A stretch of DNA of 64,000 nucleotides from CAVDRM01 sp963611355 (GCA_963611355.1 CAVDRM010000009.1:1-64000); one strand, 5' to 3'; shown: positions 8,173 to 16,969, numbered from the stretch's first letter. Notes: generated by a model from the sequence alone, not told the origin. Program-made: numbers and translations.

Positions 8173-9711
8173 ATGATTGACTGGTTAAAGAACGCGGTCT
8201 TTTACGAAATCTATCCGCAGTCCTTCATGGACACGAATGCGGACGGCATCGGCGATATTCCAGGCATCATCGAAAAGCTCGATTACATTCGGGAGCTGGG
8301 CTGCAACGCGCTGTGGCTCAATCCCTGCTTTGTCTCGCCCTTCGGCGATGCCGGATATGATGTGGAGGACTACTATCGCGTCGCCCCGCGATACGGCACG
8401 AATGCCGACCTGAAGCGCCTGTTTGAGGCGGTGCACGCCCGCAATATGCACATCCTGCTGGATTTGGTGCCGGGTCACACAGCCATCACGCATCCGTGGT
8501 TCAAGGCGTCCTGCAAGGCCGAGCGCAACGAATTTACCGACCGCTATATCTGGACGGACAGCTCTTGGGACAGGACGGAGAAGTTTGAAAGCCTGCGCGG
8601 CATTTCGGAGCGGGAAGGCGCCGCTGTTATCAATTTCTTTGCGCATCAGCCGGCGCTTAATTACGGCTTCTATCATCAGGAAGAGAACTGGCAGCAAAGC
8701 CCTGAGGACGAAGGACCTTCCGCGACCCTCGCCGAGATGGAAAACGTCATGCGCTTCTGGCTGGGCATGGGCTGCGACGGCTTCCGCGTGGACATGGCGG
8801 GTGGGCTTGTCAAAAACGACCCCGACAGTCTGGGCACCATAGCGCTTTGGAAAAAGGTGCGCGCCTTCCTCGACAAAGAATTTCCGCAGGCCGCGCTGGT
8901 TTCCGAATGGGGCGAGCCGGACAAGTCCCTGCAGGGCGGCTTCCACATGGACTTTCTGCTGCATTTCGGCCCATCGCATTATATGGATCTGTTCCGCTGC
9001 GAAGAGCCGTTTTTCTCCGAGCGCGGCAGGGGAGATGCCGCCGCCTTTGCGAAAAAATATCTGGAAAGCCGCGAAAAGTCCGAGCGCAAGGGCCTGATGT
9101 GCATCCCCTCCGGCAACCATGATATGGAAAGACTTGCCCGATGGCTCCACGGCGATGAGCTGAAAATCGCGTTTGCCTTCCTGCTGTCCATGCCGGGCGC
9201 GCCGTTTATCTATTACGGCGATGAAATCGGTATGCGGTATGTCGAGCATCTTCCTTCCGTGGAAGGCGGCTATTACCGCACAGGCGCCCGCTCACCCATG
9301 CAGTGGGATCATACGACGAACGCGGGCTTCAGCGCGGCGGCCGAGAGCGAATTGTACATTCCGCTTGACCCGCGGCCCGACCGTCCGACGGCGGAAAGCC
9401 AGCTGGCAGACCCCGCCTCCCTCTATCATGAGATTCAAAGGCTGAACCGCATCCGCCAAGCCCACGGCGCCCTGCAAAGCTGCGGCGAAATCGAATTTGT
9501 CTATGTCGAGGAAAACGAATATCCCCTCGCTTATTTGCGAAGCGACGACACGGAAAAAATCCTCGTCATCGTCAACCCCGCCAACCGCGAAACGCGCTTT
9601 GCCTGCGATTATAGGAACAAAGAAACCATTTACAGCCTCGGGCGGGAGGCTGCCTTCACCGGTCAGGAAATCATTGCGCCCGCGCAAAGCGCCGGATTTT
9701 ATCGGGTGTAA
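8173..9711 (+). CDS. GH13 alpha-amylase family enzyme
   Basis: A 512-residue member of the alpha-amylase family. It opens with VFYEIYPQSFMDTNADGIGD. The four GH13 regions are visible: DLVPGHT (region I), GFRVDMAG with the nucleophile Asp (II), ALVSEWGEPD with the acid/base Glu (III), and SGNHD (IV). A C-terminal beta domain follows (about 430-512). It cleaves alpha-glucosidic bonds, most likely as an intracellular alpha-glucosidase, oligo-1,6-glucosidase or related activity. The start at 8173 fits the conserved N-terminus, though only a weak AGGAAAGG lies upstream; an earlier ATG at 8107 would run through the end of the GH3 gene. A hairpin follows the gene. Confidence 0.88.
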   Translation: MIDWLKNAVFYEIYPQSFMDTNADGIGDIPGIIEKLDYIRELGCNALWLNPCFVSPFGDAGYDVEDYYRVAPRYGTNADLKRLFEAVHARNMHILLDLVPGHTAITHPWFKASCKAERNEFTDRYIWTDSSWDRTEKFESLRGISEREGAAVINFFAHQPALNYGFYHQEENWQQSPEDEGPSATLAEMENVMRFWLGMGCDGFRVDMAGGLVKNDPDSLGTIALWKKVRAFLDKEFPQAALVSEWGEPDKSLQGGFHMDFLLHFGPSHYMDLFRCEEPFFSERGRGDAAAFAKKYLESREKSERKGLMCIPSGNHDMERLARWLHGDELKIAFAFLLSMPGAPFIYYGDEIGMRYVEHLPSVEGGYYRTGARSPMQWDHTTNAGFSAAAESELYIPLDPRPDRPTAESQLADPASLYHEIQRLNRIRQAHGALQSCGEIEFVYVEENEYPLAYLRSDDTEKILVIVNPANRETRFACDYRNKETIYSLGREAAFTGQEIIAPAQSAGFYRV

Positions 9712-9742
9712 CAGCGGCAGACCCGAAAGTGAAACATCATCA

Positions 9743-9774
9743 AAGCGGCTTACGCCCCTCGGTGTAAGCCGCTT
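9743..9774. terminator. Hairpin between convergent genes
   Basis: Perfect 11-bp inverted repeat (9743-9753 with 9764-9774, 10-nt loop) between the convergent GH13 and beta-helix genes. No clear U tract on either side, so it may be a bidirectional terminator of the weak type. Confidence 0.55.
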
Positions 9775-9811
9775 CCTGATGCTTGGAGATTTGAAATTTG
9801 AAAACGGTCTG

Positions 9812-11566
9812 TTATTCGGCGGCTTCCTCCAGCGCCGTGCCGTTTACGTAAAGCGTGTACCCGTTCAGAATGATTTGCGAGGCATCGCCCTCCAAGTCGC
9901 TGATAAAGCTGTCTGCCGTCAGCGTCCATGTGCTGGAGGCGTCGAGCGAGACGGAAACCACTCCGGTCTCCGTGGAAATGACGGTGCCCTGACTGTTTGT
10001 GATGTCGCCGGAGATGCTCCCCGTGAAGGAGGAGCCCGAAAGGGTCAGGCTCAGGGAAGAATTGCTGCCGACCAGAATGCTGCCGCTCAGCTCCTGCGAG
10101 ACTGCATTGAGCTCCGCGGTGTTCGAAGCGCCGCTCCAGCCGTCGTCGCAGACGGAGAGCAGGACATTGTCCGCATCCTCATTGGTGATGAGCACATGAT
10201 TCAGCGAAATGACGGCGTGCGTGTTGGTGACATGGAAGACGTGACCGTTCCGGCTGGTCAGGCTGCCGCCGGACATGGTGAAGGTGGAAACGCCGGAATC
10301 CGCATCGCCGGACATGGACTGATAAATCATGACGGAATCCAGGAACGTGGCGTTTCCGTTGCAGCGGGTGTTGCTGACCGTCAGGTCGCAGTTTGTGAGC
10401 GTGACGTTGTTTTTGCCCTCGATGCACACGCCCTCGGACTGGTTGGAAACGAGCGAGGCATCCGAGACGGCGATGTCCGCCGTGCAGTAAACGGCAGGGG
10501 AGCCGAGGCCGTTGGTCGTGTAGCTGCCGCCGTTTACCGTCACCGTTCCGCCGCCGCGGTCGGTGCGGATGGCCGCAGAGGAGCGGCCGGAGGTCTCGAT
10601 GGTCAGATTGCCGGCATTGGTGACGCCGCCGCCGGTGGTCATGAGGCCGCCGGCATTGTCGCCGGTGGTGGTGATGACGGTGTCCGAAATATTCACGGTC
10701 GTCCCGTCGCCGCCCGCGCCGTTCTGAGCACCGTTGCCGCCGTAGGAGAACACGCCGTTGGCGCCGTCGGCGTCCGTGGTTACCGTGCCGCCCGTGATGG
10801 TGACATTTGCGCCGCCCATGGCAAGGATGGCGGCATTCAGGCCGTAGAAGCTGCAGGTATCGCCGCCGTCGGAATCGCCGGTTTTGGAAACGGTGAGCCC
10901 GCTCAGGGAGACGTCGGCATCGGTATGAATCAGGATTACGCTTTCATCGGCGGTTTCAGAGGCGTATTCGCCGCCGCTGAGCTCTTCCGCATCGGTGATT
11001 TCCCTGACGGCCGTGTAGCTGACGCTCTGCGAGGAGGCGCCGCCGGGGGGATTGCCGTTCGGTTTTCCGGAGGGCTGCATCGAGCTCAGCAGGGTGAGAA
11101 TGGCGGTGTATTCACTTTCGGTGATGATGCCGTTCTGAAGAAGCTGCTCAGCCTGATTTTCGGTGAGCATGAGCATCATCTGCTGACCGTCGGGCTTTTC
11201 CGGCGCACTGCCGGAGGGCTGACCGTCGGGCTTTTCCGGCGGTTCGCCGCCCGCCTGACCGTCCGGCTTTTCGGGCGGCTGAGCGCCGGAGCCGCCGGGC
11301 ATGTCGGGCGCATCGCCGGAGGGCTGTCCGTCCGGCTTTTCGGGAACGCTGCCGCCGGACGGCTGCGCGGCTTCGCTCGGATTGGCTTCCAGGAAGGCGA
11401 TGATGTTTTCCAGGGTTTCCTGACTGACGATGCCGTTTTCAACGAGGATTTGGAGATTGTCTGCAACGGAAGCGGCCGGCTCATCGGCCGTGCCCTCGGC
11501 AAGAGCGCCGAAGCAGCTTCCCATCAAAAGCATACAACACATAAGGATAGCGGCAATTCGTTTCAT
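9812..11566 (-). CDS. Secreted right-handed beta-helix protein with Pro-rich linker
   Basis: A 584-residue exported protein of unknown role. Residues 1-24 form a Sec signal peptide (basic start, hydrophobic core, ending ALA-E). Residues 38-59 and 139-160 are two similar short helical motifs (NGIVSQETLENII and NGIITESEYTAIL) reminiscent of SHOCT-type hairpins. Between them is a linker with four PEKPDGQ repeats (about 75-128). From about 180 to the end the sequence is rich in short Thr/Ser/Gly/Asn strands (VTITGGTV, LTIETSGRSS, FTMSGGS), the pattern of a parallel beta-helix as in adhesins and polysaccharide-binding proteins. No sortase motif or transmembrane anchor is visible at the C-terminus. 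AGGAG lies 9 nt before the ATG. Carbohydrate or surface binding is inferred only. Confidence 0.75.
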   Translation of the reverse strand: MKRIAAILMCCMLLMGSCFGALAEGTADEPAASVADNLQILVENGIVSQETLENIIAFLEANPSEAAQPSGGSVPEKPDGQPSGDAPDMPGGSGAQPPEKPDGQAGGEPPEKPDGQPSGSAPEKPDGQQMMLMLTENQAEQLLQNGIITESEYTAILTLLSSMQPSGKPNGNPPGGASSQSVSYTAVREITDAEELSGGEYASETADESVILIHTDADVSLSGLTVSKTGDSDGGDTCSFYGLNAAILAMGGANVTITGGTVTTDADGANGVFSYGGNGAQNGAGGDGTTVNISDTVITTTGDNAGGLMTTGGGVTNAGNLTIETSGRSSAAIRTDRGGGTVTVNGGSYTTNGLGSPAVYCTADIAVSDASLVSNQSEGVCIEGKNNVTLTNCDLTVSNTRCNGNATFLDSVMIYQSMSGDADSGVSTFTMSGGSLTSRNGHVFHVTNTHAVISLNHVLITNEDADNVLLSVCDDGWSGASNTAELNAVSQELSGSILVGSNSSLSLTLSGSSFTGSISGDITNSQGTVISTETGVVSVSLDASSTWTLTADSFISDLEGDASQIILNGYTLYVNGTALEEAAE

Positions 11567-11690
11567 CCTTCATTTCTCCTTTTTGTTCGGAAGATTGGTA
11601 GAAGCTCCGAGGCTTTTCTACGAGGCTTATGATAGCCGCTTTTTCTGAAAACAGGATGAATGCGCCGTGAACTTTTGATGAACAAAGGCA

Positions 11691-11730
11691 AACCGCCCGA
11701 TGCGCGGGAAAAAATCCGGGGAGGGCGGTT
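11691..11730 (-). terminator. Hairpin after the PQ-loop gene
   Basis: Perfect 8-bp stem AACCGCCC/GGGCGGTT (11691-11698 with 11723-11730) with a long GC-rich loop, 19 nt past the stop of the minus-strand PQ-loop gene. On the minus strand it is followed by TTTGCCTTTG, a weak U tract. Confidence 0.5.
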
Positions 11731-11749
11731 GTTTGAAACGGCGCTTTTA

Positions 11750-12058
11750 TCAGGCAGCCGCCTTATCCAGCTTTTTATTTCTGAAGTATAAAAGCAGGTC
11801 GATAAAAACCATGACCGTATTGAGAAGGTAAAAAAACAACACATACCATTTGAAACTGCCGGAAATGATTTTTCCCGCAATGCCGCACAGATAGCCCGTT
11901 AAAATCAGCACGATAAACAGCAGGCTTTTCCCTTTGGCGGTGCGGCTTTTGTAGGATTTGAGCACATTCGCCGGCCATGAGCATCCGAAAAGAACAATCA
12001 TCAGAATTTCCAGTATTTCCGCAGCGGCCAAGGGACATTCCTCCTTCAAATTCGGCAT
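11750..12058 (-). CDS. PQ-loop (SemiSWEET-like) membrane protein
   Basis: A 102-residue integral membrane protein with three hydrophobic helices (about 10-26, 41-60 and 66-87) and a basic C-terminus. The motif FGCSWPANVLKSYKSRTAKGKS matches the pattern seen in bacterial PQ-loop/SemiSWEET-like proteins, where a proline in the first helix is followed by a basic loop. Such half-transporters dimerise to move small sugars or related solutes; transport by this one is inferred. ATG at 12058 is chosen because the conserved segment starts soon after and GGGA lies upstream. An intact TTGACT-17-TATAAT promoter lies about 75 nt upstream. Confidence 0.7.
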   Translation of the reverse strand: MPNLKEECPLAAAEILEILMIVLFGCSWPANVLKSYKSRTAKGKSLLFIVLILTGYLCGIAGKIISGSFKWYVLFFYLLNTVMVFIDLLLYFRNKKLDKAAA

Positions 12059-12130
12059 AATCCCGATACGCCTAAGCCCGCCTCCGCCCGCAGAGCGGTT
12101 TTTCGTCGGGCTTCCTTTGACGCTTGCGCT

Positions 12131-12159
12131 ATTATACATAGTTCTTTTCATTCAGTCAA
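12131..12159 (-). promoter_or_regulatory. Sigma-A promoter for the PQ-loop gene
   Basis: Minus strand -35 TTGACT (12159-12154), 17-nt spacer, -10 TATAAT (12136-12131). Confidence 0.75.
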
Positions 12160-12370
12160 CAGCCGTATTTTTGATAAACGGGAAGTGAAAAGACGAGTGC
12201 TGCGCCGTGCTTTGCGGTTCTTCGCGCCGATTCTTTCGTCCTTGGCCGCCGCACGGCACGGCGCGGAGCAAAAAAACGGCTCATATCCGCAGCATGAAGG
12301 GCGCCGCGCATCGGATAAATATTAAAATCGCCCCGCAAAAAGGTTTTGCCGTCCGACCTCGTGTTTTCGC
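12160..12370. other. Intergenic stretch without genes
   Basis: Part of a 413-base gap between the divergent PQ-loop and kinase genes. Apart from the two promoters it holds a GC-rich 9-bp inverted repeat (12202-12210 with 12256-12264) with a 45-nt loop. I see no coding potential or RNA family I can name. Confidence 0.4.
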
Positions 12371-12399
12371 TTGACAAGAAATAGCGATTTTCTTATAAT
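12371..12399 (+). promoter_or_regulatory. Perfect consensus sigma-A promoter for the amino-sugar operon
   Basis: TTGACA (12371-12376), 17-nt spacer, TATAAT (12394-12399), a full match to the vegetative consensus. Transcription should start near 12406, leaving a leader of about 65 nt before the kinase start at 12472. Confidence 0.85.
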
Positions 12400-12471
12400 A
12401 TAAAAGGAGTATATAAATCCTCTTGGTTTATTTATCCGAGTACATGAAGGATGCGGAAGGAATGCAGCTTG

Positions 12472-13437
12472 ATGCGGAGTAGGTATCTTGTCGGTGTGGA
12501 CGGCGGCGGGACGAAAACCATCGCCGTTGCCGCGAAGGAAGACGGTACGGTGCTGGCTGTGGAGCGGGGCGATGGAATCAACTACAATACCATCGGCATG
12601 GAGCGGGCCAGAAGCAATCTCAAGGCGATTCTTGAGCGGCTGCAGGCGCGCACGGACGGCGAATGCGCGGAGGTCACGGTCGGTATGCCCGCGCTGGATA
12701 TGCCCGCCGACAGGAAGATGACGGCAGCCTTTGCAGGCACCAGCTTTGACGCGGGCCTGCTTGACCTGCAATCCGATGCCTACATCACGCTCATGGGCTT
12801 TACGCTGGGACAGCCGGGTATGATTGTCATCTGCGGCACGGGCTCTATCCTGCTGATGGTGGACGAGCAGAAGCGCCAGCATGTCCGGGGCGGCTGGGGG
12901 TATCTGCTGGGCGACGCGGGGTCGGGCTACGACTTGGCCATCGGCGGGCTCCAGGCCGCCATCAGGGAATGGGAAAATGTCGGCAGCAAAACGGCGCTGT
13001 CCGAGGCGGCCATGACCTACTTTCATTTGAGCCGTCCCCGCGACCTCATCAACGTCGTGTATTCGCCCGAGTGTACGCAGGCCGATGTCGCCCAATTCGG
13101 CCGCATCGTCCTCAAATGCTGTGAAAGCGGCGATGAAGAGGCCGTTCGCGTGACAAGAAGCAGCATGGCCGCCATTGCCGCCAACGCCGCGGAGATGATA
13201 GCCCGCGTTCCCGCCGCCAACCGGGTGGGTATCTGGGGCAGCATTTTGACCCATAACGCCTGCGCCAGAGAGATTTTTTCGCAGGAGCTGCTCAGCCGCT
13301 GCCCGCAGGCCGTTATCATTCGCCCCGAATTTCCGCCGGAGCTGGGCGCGGTCATTCATTCCATGAGCAAGAGAGGCGCGCTCAGGGACGAGGCGCTGAA
13401 AAATCTCAAGGAAAGCTATGCCGAACGGAAAGCCTAA
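12472..13437 (+). CDS. BadF/BadG-type ATPase, N-acetylglucosamine kinase-like
   Basis: A 321-residue ASKHA-fold kinase. The phosphate 1 motif GVDGGGTKT is at residues 6-14, and phosphate 2 appears as CGTGS with GGWGYLLGDAGSG following. That combination is typical of eukaryote-like N-acetylglucosamine kinases and BadF/BadG ATPases. It would phosphorylate an imported amino sugar in the cytoplasm. ATG at 12472 is chosen over 12451 because GGAAGGA lies 10 nt upstream, while the earlier ATG abuts its own purine tract. It is first in an operon with an SIS protein, a ceramidase-like protein and a ROK regulator. GlcNAc specificity is inferred from context. Confidence 0.82.
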   Translation: MRSRYLVGVDGGGTKTIAVAAKEDGTVLAVERGDGINYNTIGMERARSNLKAILERLQARTDGECAEVTVGMPALDMPADRKMTAAFAGTSFDAGLLDLQSDAYITLMGFTLGQPGMIVICGTGSILLMVDEQKRQHVRGGWGYLLGDAGSGYDLAIGGLQAAIREWENVGSKTALSEAAMTYFHLSRPRDLINVVYSPECTQADVAQFGRIVLKCCESGDEEAVRVTRSSMAAIAANAAEMIARVPAANRVGIWGSILTHNACAREIFSQELLSRCPQAVIIRPEFPPELGAVIHSMSKRGALRDEALKNLKESYAERKA

Positions 13438-13470
13438 ACAACCGCTGAAAAAGCGGAGGAGGACAACACA

Positions 13471-14205
13471 ATGAACGCCATTGACAAATACTTTTCCAAT
13501 TTAAACGAACTGCTGCACAGGGTGCAGACGACCGAAGGCGGAAAAATGGAGGCGGCGGCGCAGAAAATCGCCGACTGCGTGCTGCACGGCGGCATGGTCT
13601 ATACCTTCGGCACGGGTCACGGGCATCTGCTCGCTCTGGAAATTTTTTACAGAGCCGGCGGCATGGTGCGTGTGTGCCCCATTTTGGATGAGAAGCTGAT
13701 GCTGCATCTGTCCGCCAGCGAAAGCTCCGTGTGGGAGCGGAAGGACGGCCTGGCGGCGGAATTGCTGGCGCGCTATCCGGTCAAGGCGGGCGATGTGCTG
13801 CTGGCCTTCTCCAACTCCGGCCGAAACGCCGTGCCTGTGGAGATGGCGAGGCTGTTCCGCGAAAAGGGCGGCTATGTGATTGCCCTGACCAATATGAACC
13901 ATTCCGGGCAGGTGACGCCCAGAAACAAGCTGGGCAAGCGGCTGTTTGAGGAAGCGGACCTGGTGCTGGATAATGGCGGCGTGCTGGGCGATGCGGCCAT
14001 TCAGGGCAGCGGCGGACGGATGGTGGGACCGACGTCCACGGCCGTCGGCGCGGCCATGCTGCAGGCCATCGTTTCCCGCGTGGAGGAGATAGCCGGCGAG
14101 CGGGGGCAGGACATCGAATTCTTCGCATCCAGCAATATCGACGGCGGAGACGAAATCAATGCGCGCTTCCTTGAAAAATACCGCGGAAAAATTCAGAGCC
14201 TGTAA
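13471..14205 (+). CDS. SIS-domain sugar-phosphate-binding protein
   Basis: A 244-residue protein with one sugar-isomerase (SIS) domain. The phosphosugar-binding segments GTGHGHLLALE (about residues 47-57) and AFSNSGRNAVPVEMA (about 111-125) are clear. The size and the GTGHSH-like motif fit the uncharacterised SIS proteins related to the UPF0309 family and, more distantly, MurQ etherases. A role as an isomerase, deaminase-like or etherase step on the phosphorylated amino sugar made by the upstream kinase is plausible. It starts 33 nt after the kinase with GGAGGAGG upstream. Reaction not determined by sequence. Confidence 0.78.
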   Translation: MNAIDKYFSNLNELLHRVQTTEGGKMEAAAQKIADCVLHGGMVYTFGTGHGHLLALEIFYRAGGMVRVCPILDEKLMLHLSASESSVWERKDGLAAELLARYPVKAGDVLLAFSNSGRNAVPVEMARLFREKGGYVIALTNMNHSGQVTPRNKLGKRLFEEADLVLDNGGVLGDAAIQGSGGRMVGPTSTAVGAAMLQAIVSRVEEIAGERGQDIEFFASSNIDGGDEINARFLEKYRGKIQSL

Positions 14206-14234
14206 CAGGGCTTTCGTTTGGGGAGGCTTCTGAT

Positions 14235-15461
14235 ATGTTAGCAGGATTCGGAATCGCCGAAATGACGCCGCCGCTGGGCGCGGAGCTGGCGGGATACGGC
14301 TATTATCTGAAGCGCCGTGCCCGACAGGTGGACGACCCGACCTTTGCCCGCGCTCTCAGTTTCCGGCAGGAGGGTCAGGGCTATCTGCTGATTTGCTGCG
14401 ACATCCTTGGGCTGAACGCAAGCATTGCGGAGGCTGTGCGCGCAGGCATGAAGGAAAAGCACGATATTCCGCCGGAAAACGTGATGCTGGTCAGCATCCA
14501 CACCCATTCGGCAGCCCCCGCCGTTTATCATGAGGGCTGCGGCGCGGTCGACCCTGAATACGTCAGGACAATCGCCCCCGCCATCATCCGCGCCTGCGAT
14601 GCGGCCGTGGCGGACGCAAAGCCTGTTTCCGCCCTGCGCTATTCCATGCGGGAGCTGGAGGGGAACTTCGTTTTTAATCGCGCCTGCGATGCGGGACCTG
14701 TGGACCGCAGCGTGCGCTGCTTTGATATGAAGCGCGAAAGAGGAAAAAGCATCACGCTGTTTTCCTGCGCCTGCCACGGCGTATGCAACGGAAAGACCAC
14801 GGGCATTTCGGCGGATTTTGCCGGCAACGCCTGTCGCGTGATGGCGGAGCAGACGGACACGATTCCCATGTTTGTCAACGGTCTGTGCGGCGATATCGAC
14901 CCTGTCCGTGTTCCGGACGAGGAACGGCTGAAGAACCGCCAACGCTTCGCGGAGGCTATCGTCCGCGCCGCCCGCGCAGAAAAGCAGCCGCTTCCGCTGA
15001 CCGTGAGCGGCGGCTGCCTGCATGAGGTGCTGAAGCTGACCCCTGTGACCTTGGACTCCATTCATCAAATCGCCGATGCGCAGGCCAATCGAAACCAGAG
15101 CATCCCCGGCGGAGAAATCGTGGCCCGCATCTGGGAAAAGGAAATGATAGAGCGCTTTGACACCCTGTCCGACAGAGAGCCGATTCGGGTGCATTATCTG
15201 AAAGTCGGCGGCGTGCCGATTGTCGCCCTGCCCTTTGAGGGCTTTACGGCCACGGGCAATCTCATCCGCGCACAGGCCGGTGACGACCGCACCGTCACGC
15301 TGGGCTGCGCCGACCAGCTGCTGGGCTATCTGCCCACGAAGGATGATATCGAGCGGGGCGCATATGCCGCATGGGAATCGGTATTTCTTTACAAGCGCCT
15401 GCCCATTGCCCCCGGCGAAGCGGAGCGGCTCGGCACGGAGATAGGGAAAGCGCTGCGGTGA
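14235..15461 (+). CDS. Neutral/alkaline ceramidase-like hydrolase domain protein
   Basis: A 408-residue protein resembling the N-terminal catalytic domain of neutral/alkaline non-lysosomal ceramidases. The opening GIAEMTPPLGAELAGYG, the metal-site motif SIHTHSAAP (about residues 91-99) and the later HGVCNG and GLCGDIDPVR segments fit this superfamily. No signal peptide is present, unlike the secreted ceramidases, and it is about half their length. Many bacterial genomes carry such cytoplasmic short forms near sugar genes; their substrate is unknown and probably not ceramide. An amide-bond hydrolase acting on an N-acylated sugar would suit the operon, but this is inference. GGGGAGG lies 9 nt upstream. 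Confidence 0.7.
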   Translation: MLAGFGIAEMTPPLGAELAGYGYYLKRRARQVDDPTFARALSFRQEGQGYLLICCDILGLNASIAEAVRAGMKEKHDIPPENVMLVSIHTHSAAPAVYHEGCGAVDPEYVRTIAPAIIRACDAAVADAKPVSALRYSMRELEGNFVFNRACDAGPVDRSVRCFDMKRERGKSITLFSCACHGVCNGKTTGISADFAGNACRVMAEQTDTIPMFVNGLCGDIDPVRVPDEERLKNRQRFAEAIVRAARAEKQPLPLTVSGGCLHEVLKLTPVTLDSIHQIADAQANRNQSIPGGEIVARIWEKEMIERFDTLSDREPIRVHYLKVGGVPIVALPFEGFTATGNLIRAQAGDDRTVTLGCADQLLGYLPTKDDIERGAYAAWESVFLYKRLPIAPGEAERLGTEIGKALR

Positions 15462-15542
15462 GGGCTTTTCCGGCCTGCTTGGCATGTATTCGGACGCCTT
15501 CCCCGTTGCTCCCCCGACGCGCACTGGAAAAGGAGACTCTTT

Positions 15543-16709
15543 ATGAAAACGATAGACCAGGTCAGCATCCGCCAGCAGAATGTAGCCTGTATTTGGGAAA
15601 TGCTCAGCCTTCAGCCGCACCTGACGAGAAAAAAGCTGGCAGAAGGCACAAAGCTGAGCCTGATGACGGTGACAAACCTGATCGATTGTCTGGACAGGCA
15701 GCATGTACTGGACTTTGAATGGGAAAAGCAGGCTGATGTACCGGGCAGACGCTCTGCCGGACGGCGCTCGGAGCTTATCAGCCTCAGTGATACCCGCCAT
15801 GCGTGGGTGGTCCTGGATTTGACAGACAGCCATTTCCGCTATTATGCCCTGACGCTGAACGCGCATCCTCTGCCGTCGTCCTTTGTTTACGGCTACGACC
15901 AGCAGCTGGATTACGGCATCAACCTGACGGATTTTCTGCGTCAGGTGCGCACGGTCATCGGCCAAGAGCAGAAGCATCGGGAAATCCTGGGCGTTGCGGT
16001 GGTCACGCCCGGCCCGTATGACGTGAGCCGGGACTGCATCCGCAACAAGCGCGTCCCGGAGCTGAACAAAATCAGCATTCGGGAGCTGCTGCGCAGGGAG
16101 GTCGGCCTCTTTGATTATTTTGTGGATGAGGATGTGAAATTCTCCGTCCGCGCCTTCAGCACGATGACAACGGGCAACGACAACGATATGCTGTATTATT
16201 TGTACATGGGCGAGGGCGTGGGCGGCGCCGCCCTGTATAACGGAACAGTGCTGCGCGGGCGGAATGCCGTGGCCGGCGATGCGGCGCAGCTGCTGATGCC
16301 AGGCGGAAAAAGCTATGAATCCAGCCTGTCTATCAGGGCCTTTGCCGGCGCGTGCGGCATTGCGGACGACCCCGATATGAACAGCGACCAGCTTCAGACG
16401 GCCATCAACCGCTGTGCGCTGGAAAACCTTCCGGTCTATCAGGAAGCGCTTTTCCGCGCCGCCGAGACGACGAGCCAAATGCTGCACAATGTCGTCTGGC
16501 TGCTGGATCCCACGCGAATCATTCTGGATTGTCCCTTTATTCACCTGTATCAGGAGCAGTTTGTCAGGCAGGTGCGGACGCGGCTTTCCGCGCTGCTGGG
16601 CAGCGATTTGGAGGCGGCGGAGATACTCATTTCTCCGTATGAAATGCGCAGCGTGCTGCTGGGCGCCTCGCGGCTTCTCAGCAGAAAATGGATAGACAGG
16701 GTCATTTAA
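15543..16709 (+). CDS. ROK-family transcriptional regulator (NagC/XylR type)
   Basis: A 388-residue regulator with an N-terminal winged helix-turn-helix (residues about 8-60; LTRKKLAEGTKLSLMTVTNLI) followed by a ROK sugar-kinase-like domain with an ATP/sugar fold (GVAVVTPGPYD, GEGVGGAALYN). The cysteine-rich zinc motif of active ROK kinases is not evident, as expected for regulators. It probably represses the preceding amino-sugar genes until a sugar ligand binds. An AAAGGAG ribosome site precedes the ATG. Its stop codon TAA coincides with the first bases of the inverted repeat of the mobile element at 16707, so the element sits exactly at its 3' end. Confidence 0.85.
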   Translation: MKTIDQVSIRQQNVACIWEMLSLQPHLTRKKLAEGTKLSLMTVTNLIDCLDRQHVLDFEWEKQADVPGRRSAGRRSELISLSDTRHAWVVLDLTDSHFRYYALTLNAHPLPSSFVYGYDQQLDYGINLTDFLRQVRTVIGQEQKHREILGVAVVTPGPYDVSRDCIRNKRVPELNKISIRELLRREVGLFDYFVDEDVKFSVRAFSTMTTGNDNDMLYYLYMGEGVGGAALYNGTVLRGRNAVAGDAAQLLMPGGKSYESSLSIRAFAGACGIADDPDMNSDQLQTAINRCALENLPVYQEALFRAAETTSQMLHNVVWLLDPTRIILDCPFIHLYQEQFVRQVRTRLSALLGSDLEAAEILISPYEMRSVLLGASRLLSRKWIDRVI

Positions 16710-16871
16710 GGCATCACCGCACAATTCGGCGACTCGCAAAAATGTGCCTTTTGCGCCATCTACTTCTTGCAAAAATCTCGATTTACATCCAGTAAACCAT
16801 CGATTTTTGCAATCGTATCTGACACAAAATTCACGATTTATCGTGCCCCTCATTTGTGCGGTGCTGCCTTA
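16707..16871. mobile_element. 165-bp miniature inverted-repeat element
   Basis: Ends in 18-bp terminal inverted repeats (16707-16724 and 16854-16871) with 17 of 18 matching; the left arm reads TAAGGCATCACCGCACAA. Inside, TTGCAAAAATC and GATTTTTGCAA form a second nested inverted repeat and ACGATTTATCGT a third, so the whole unit can fold into one long hairpin. The flanks (TTTAA on the left, TTAAA on the right) suggest insertion into an AT-rich target. It has no coding capacity and would need a transposase in trans. The left end supplies the stop codon of the ROK gene. Confidence 0.7.
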
Positions 16872-16897
16872 AAAAATCATCGGGCGAATCGAGCTTC

Positions 16898-16950
16898 AAA
16901 AAAAGCATGGGCGGAGCATCTCCGAACGATTGGAAATGCTTCGCCCATGC
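16898..16950 (-). terminator. Strong intrinsic terminator after the GHL10-like gene
   Basis: A 15-bp stem with one mismatch (16905-16919 with 16936-16950) followed on the minus strand by seven T residues (16898-16904). It ends the minus-strand GH20/GHL10-like operon. Confidence 0.85.
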
Positions 16951-16969
16951 GTTTTGCATTCTGCGCTTT

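Noticed and set aside
9497..11632. A 711-codon open frame on the plus strand
   Set aside because: It is antisense to the beta-helix gene and shows biased, low-complexity composition from that gene's repetitive GC-rich text.
14238..16853. An 871-codon open frame on the minus strand
   Set aside because: It runs antisense through the ceramidase-like and ROK genes, whose protein sequences are clearly real.
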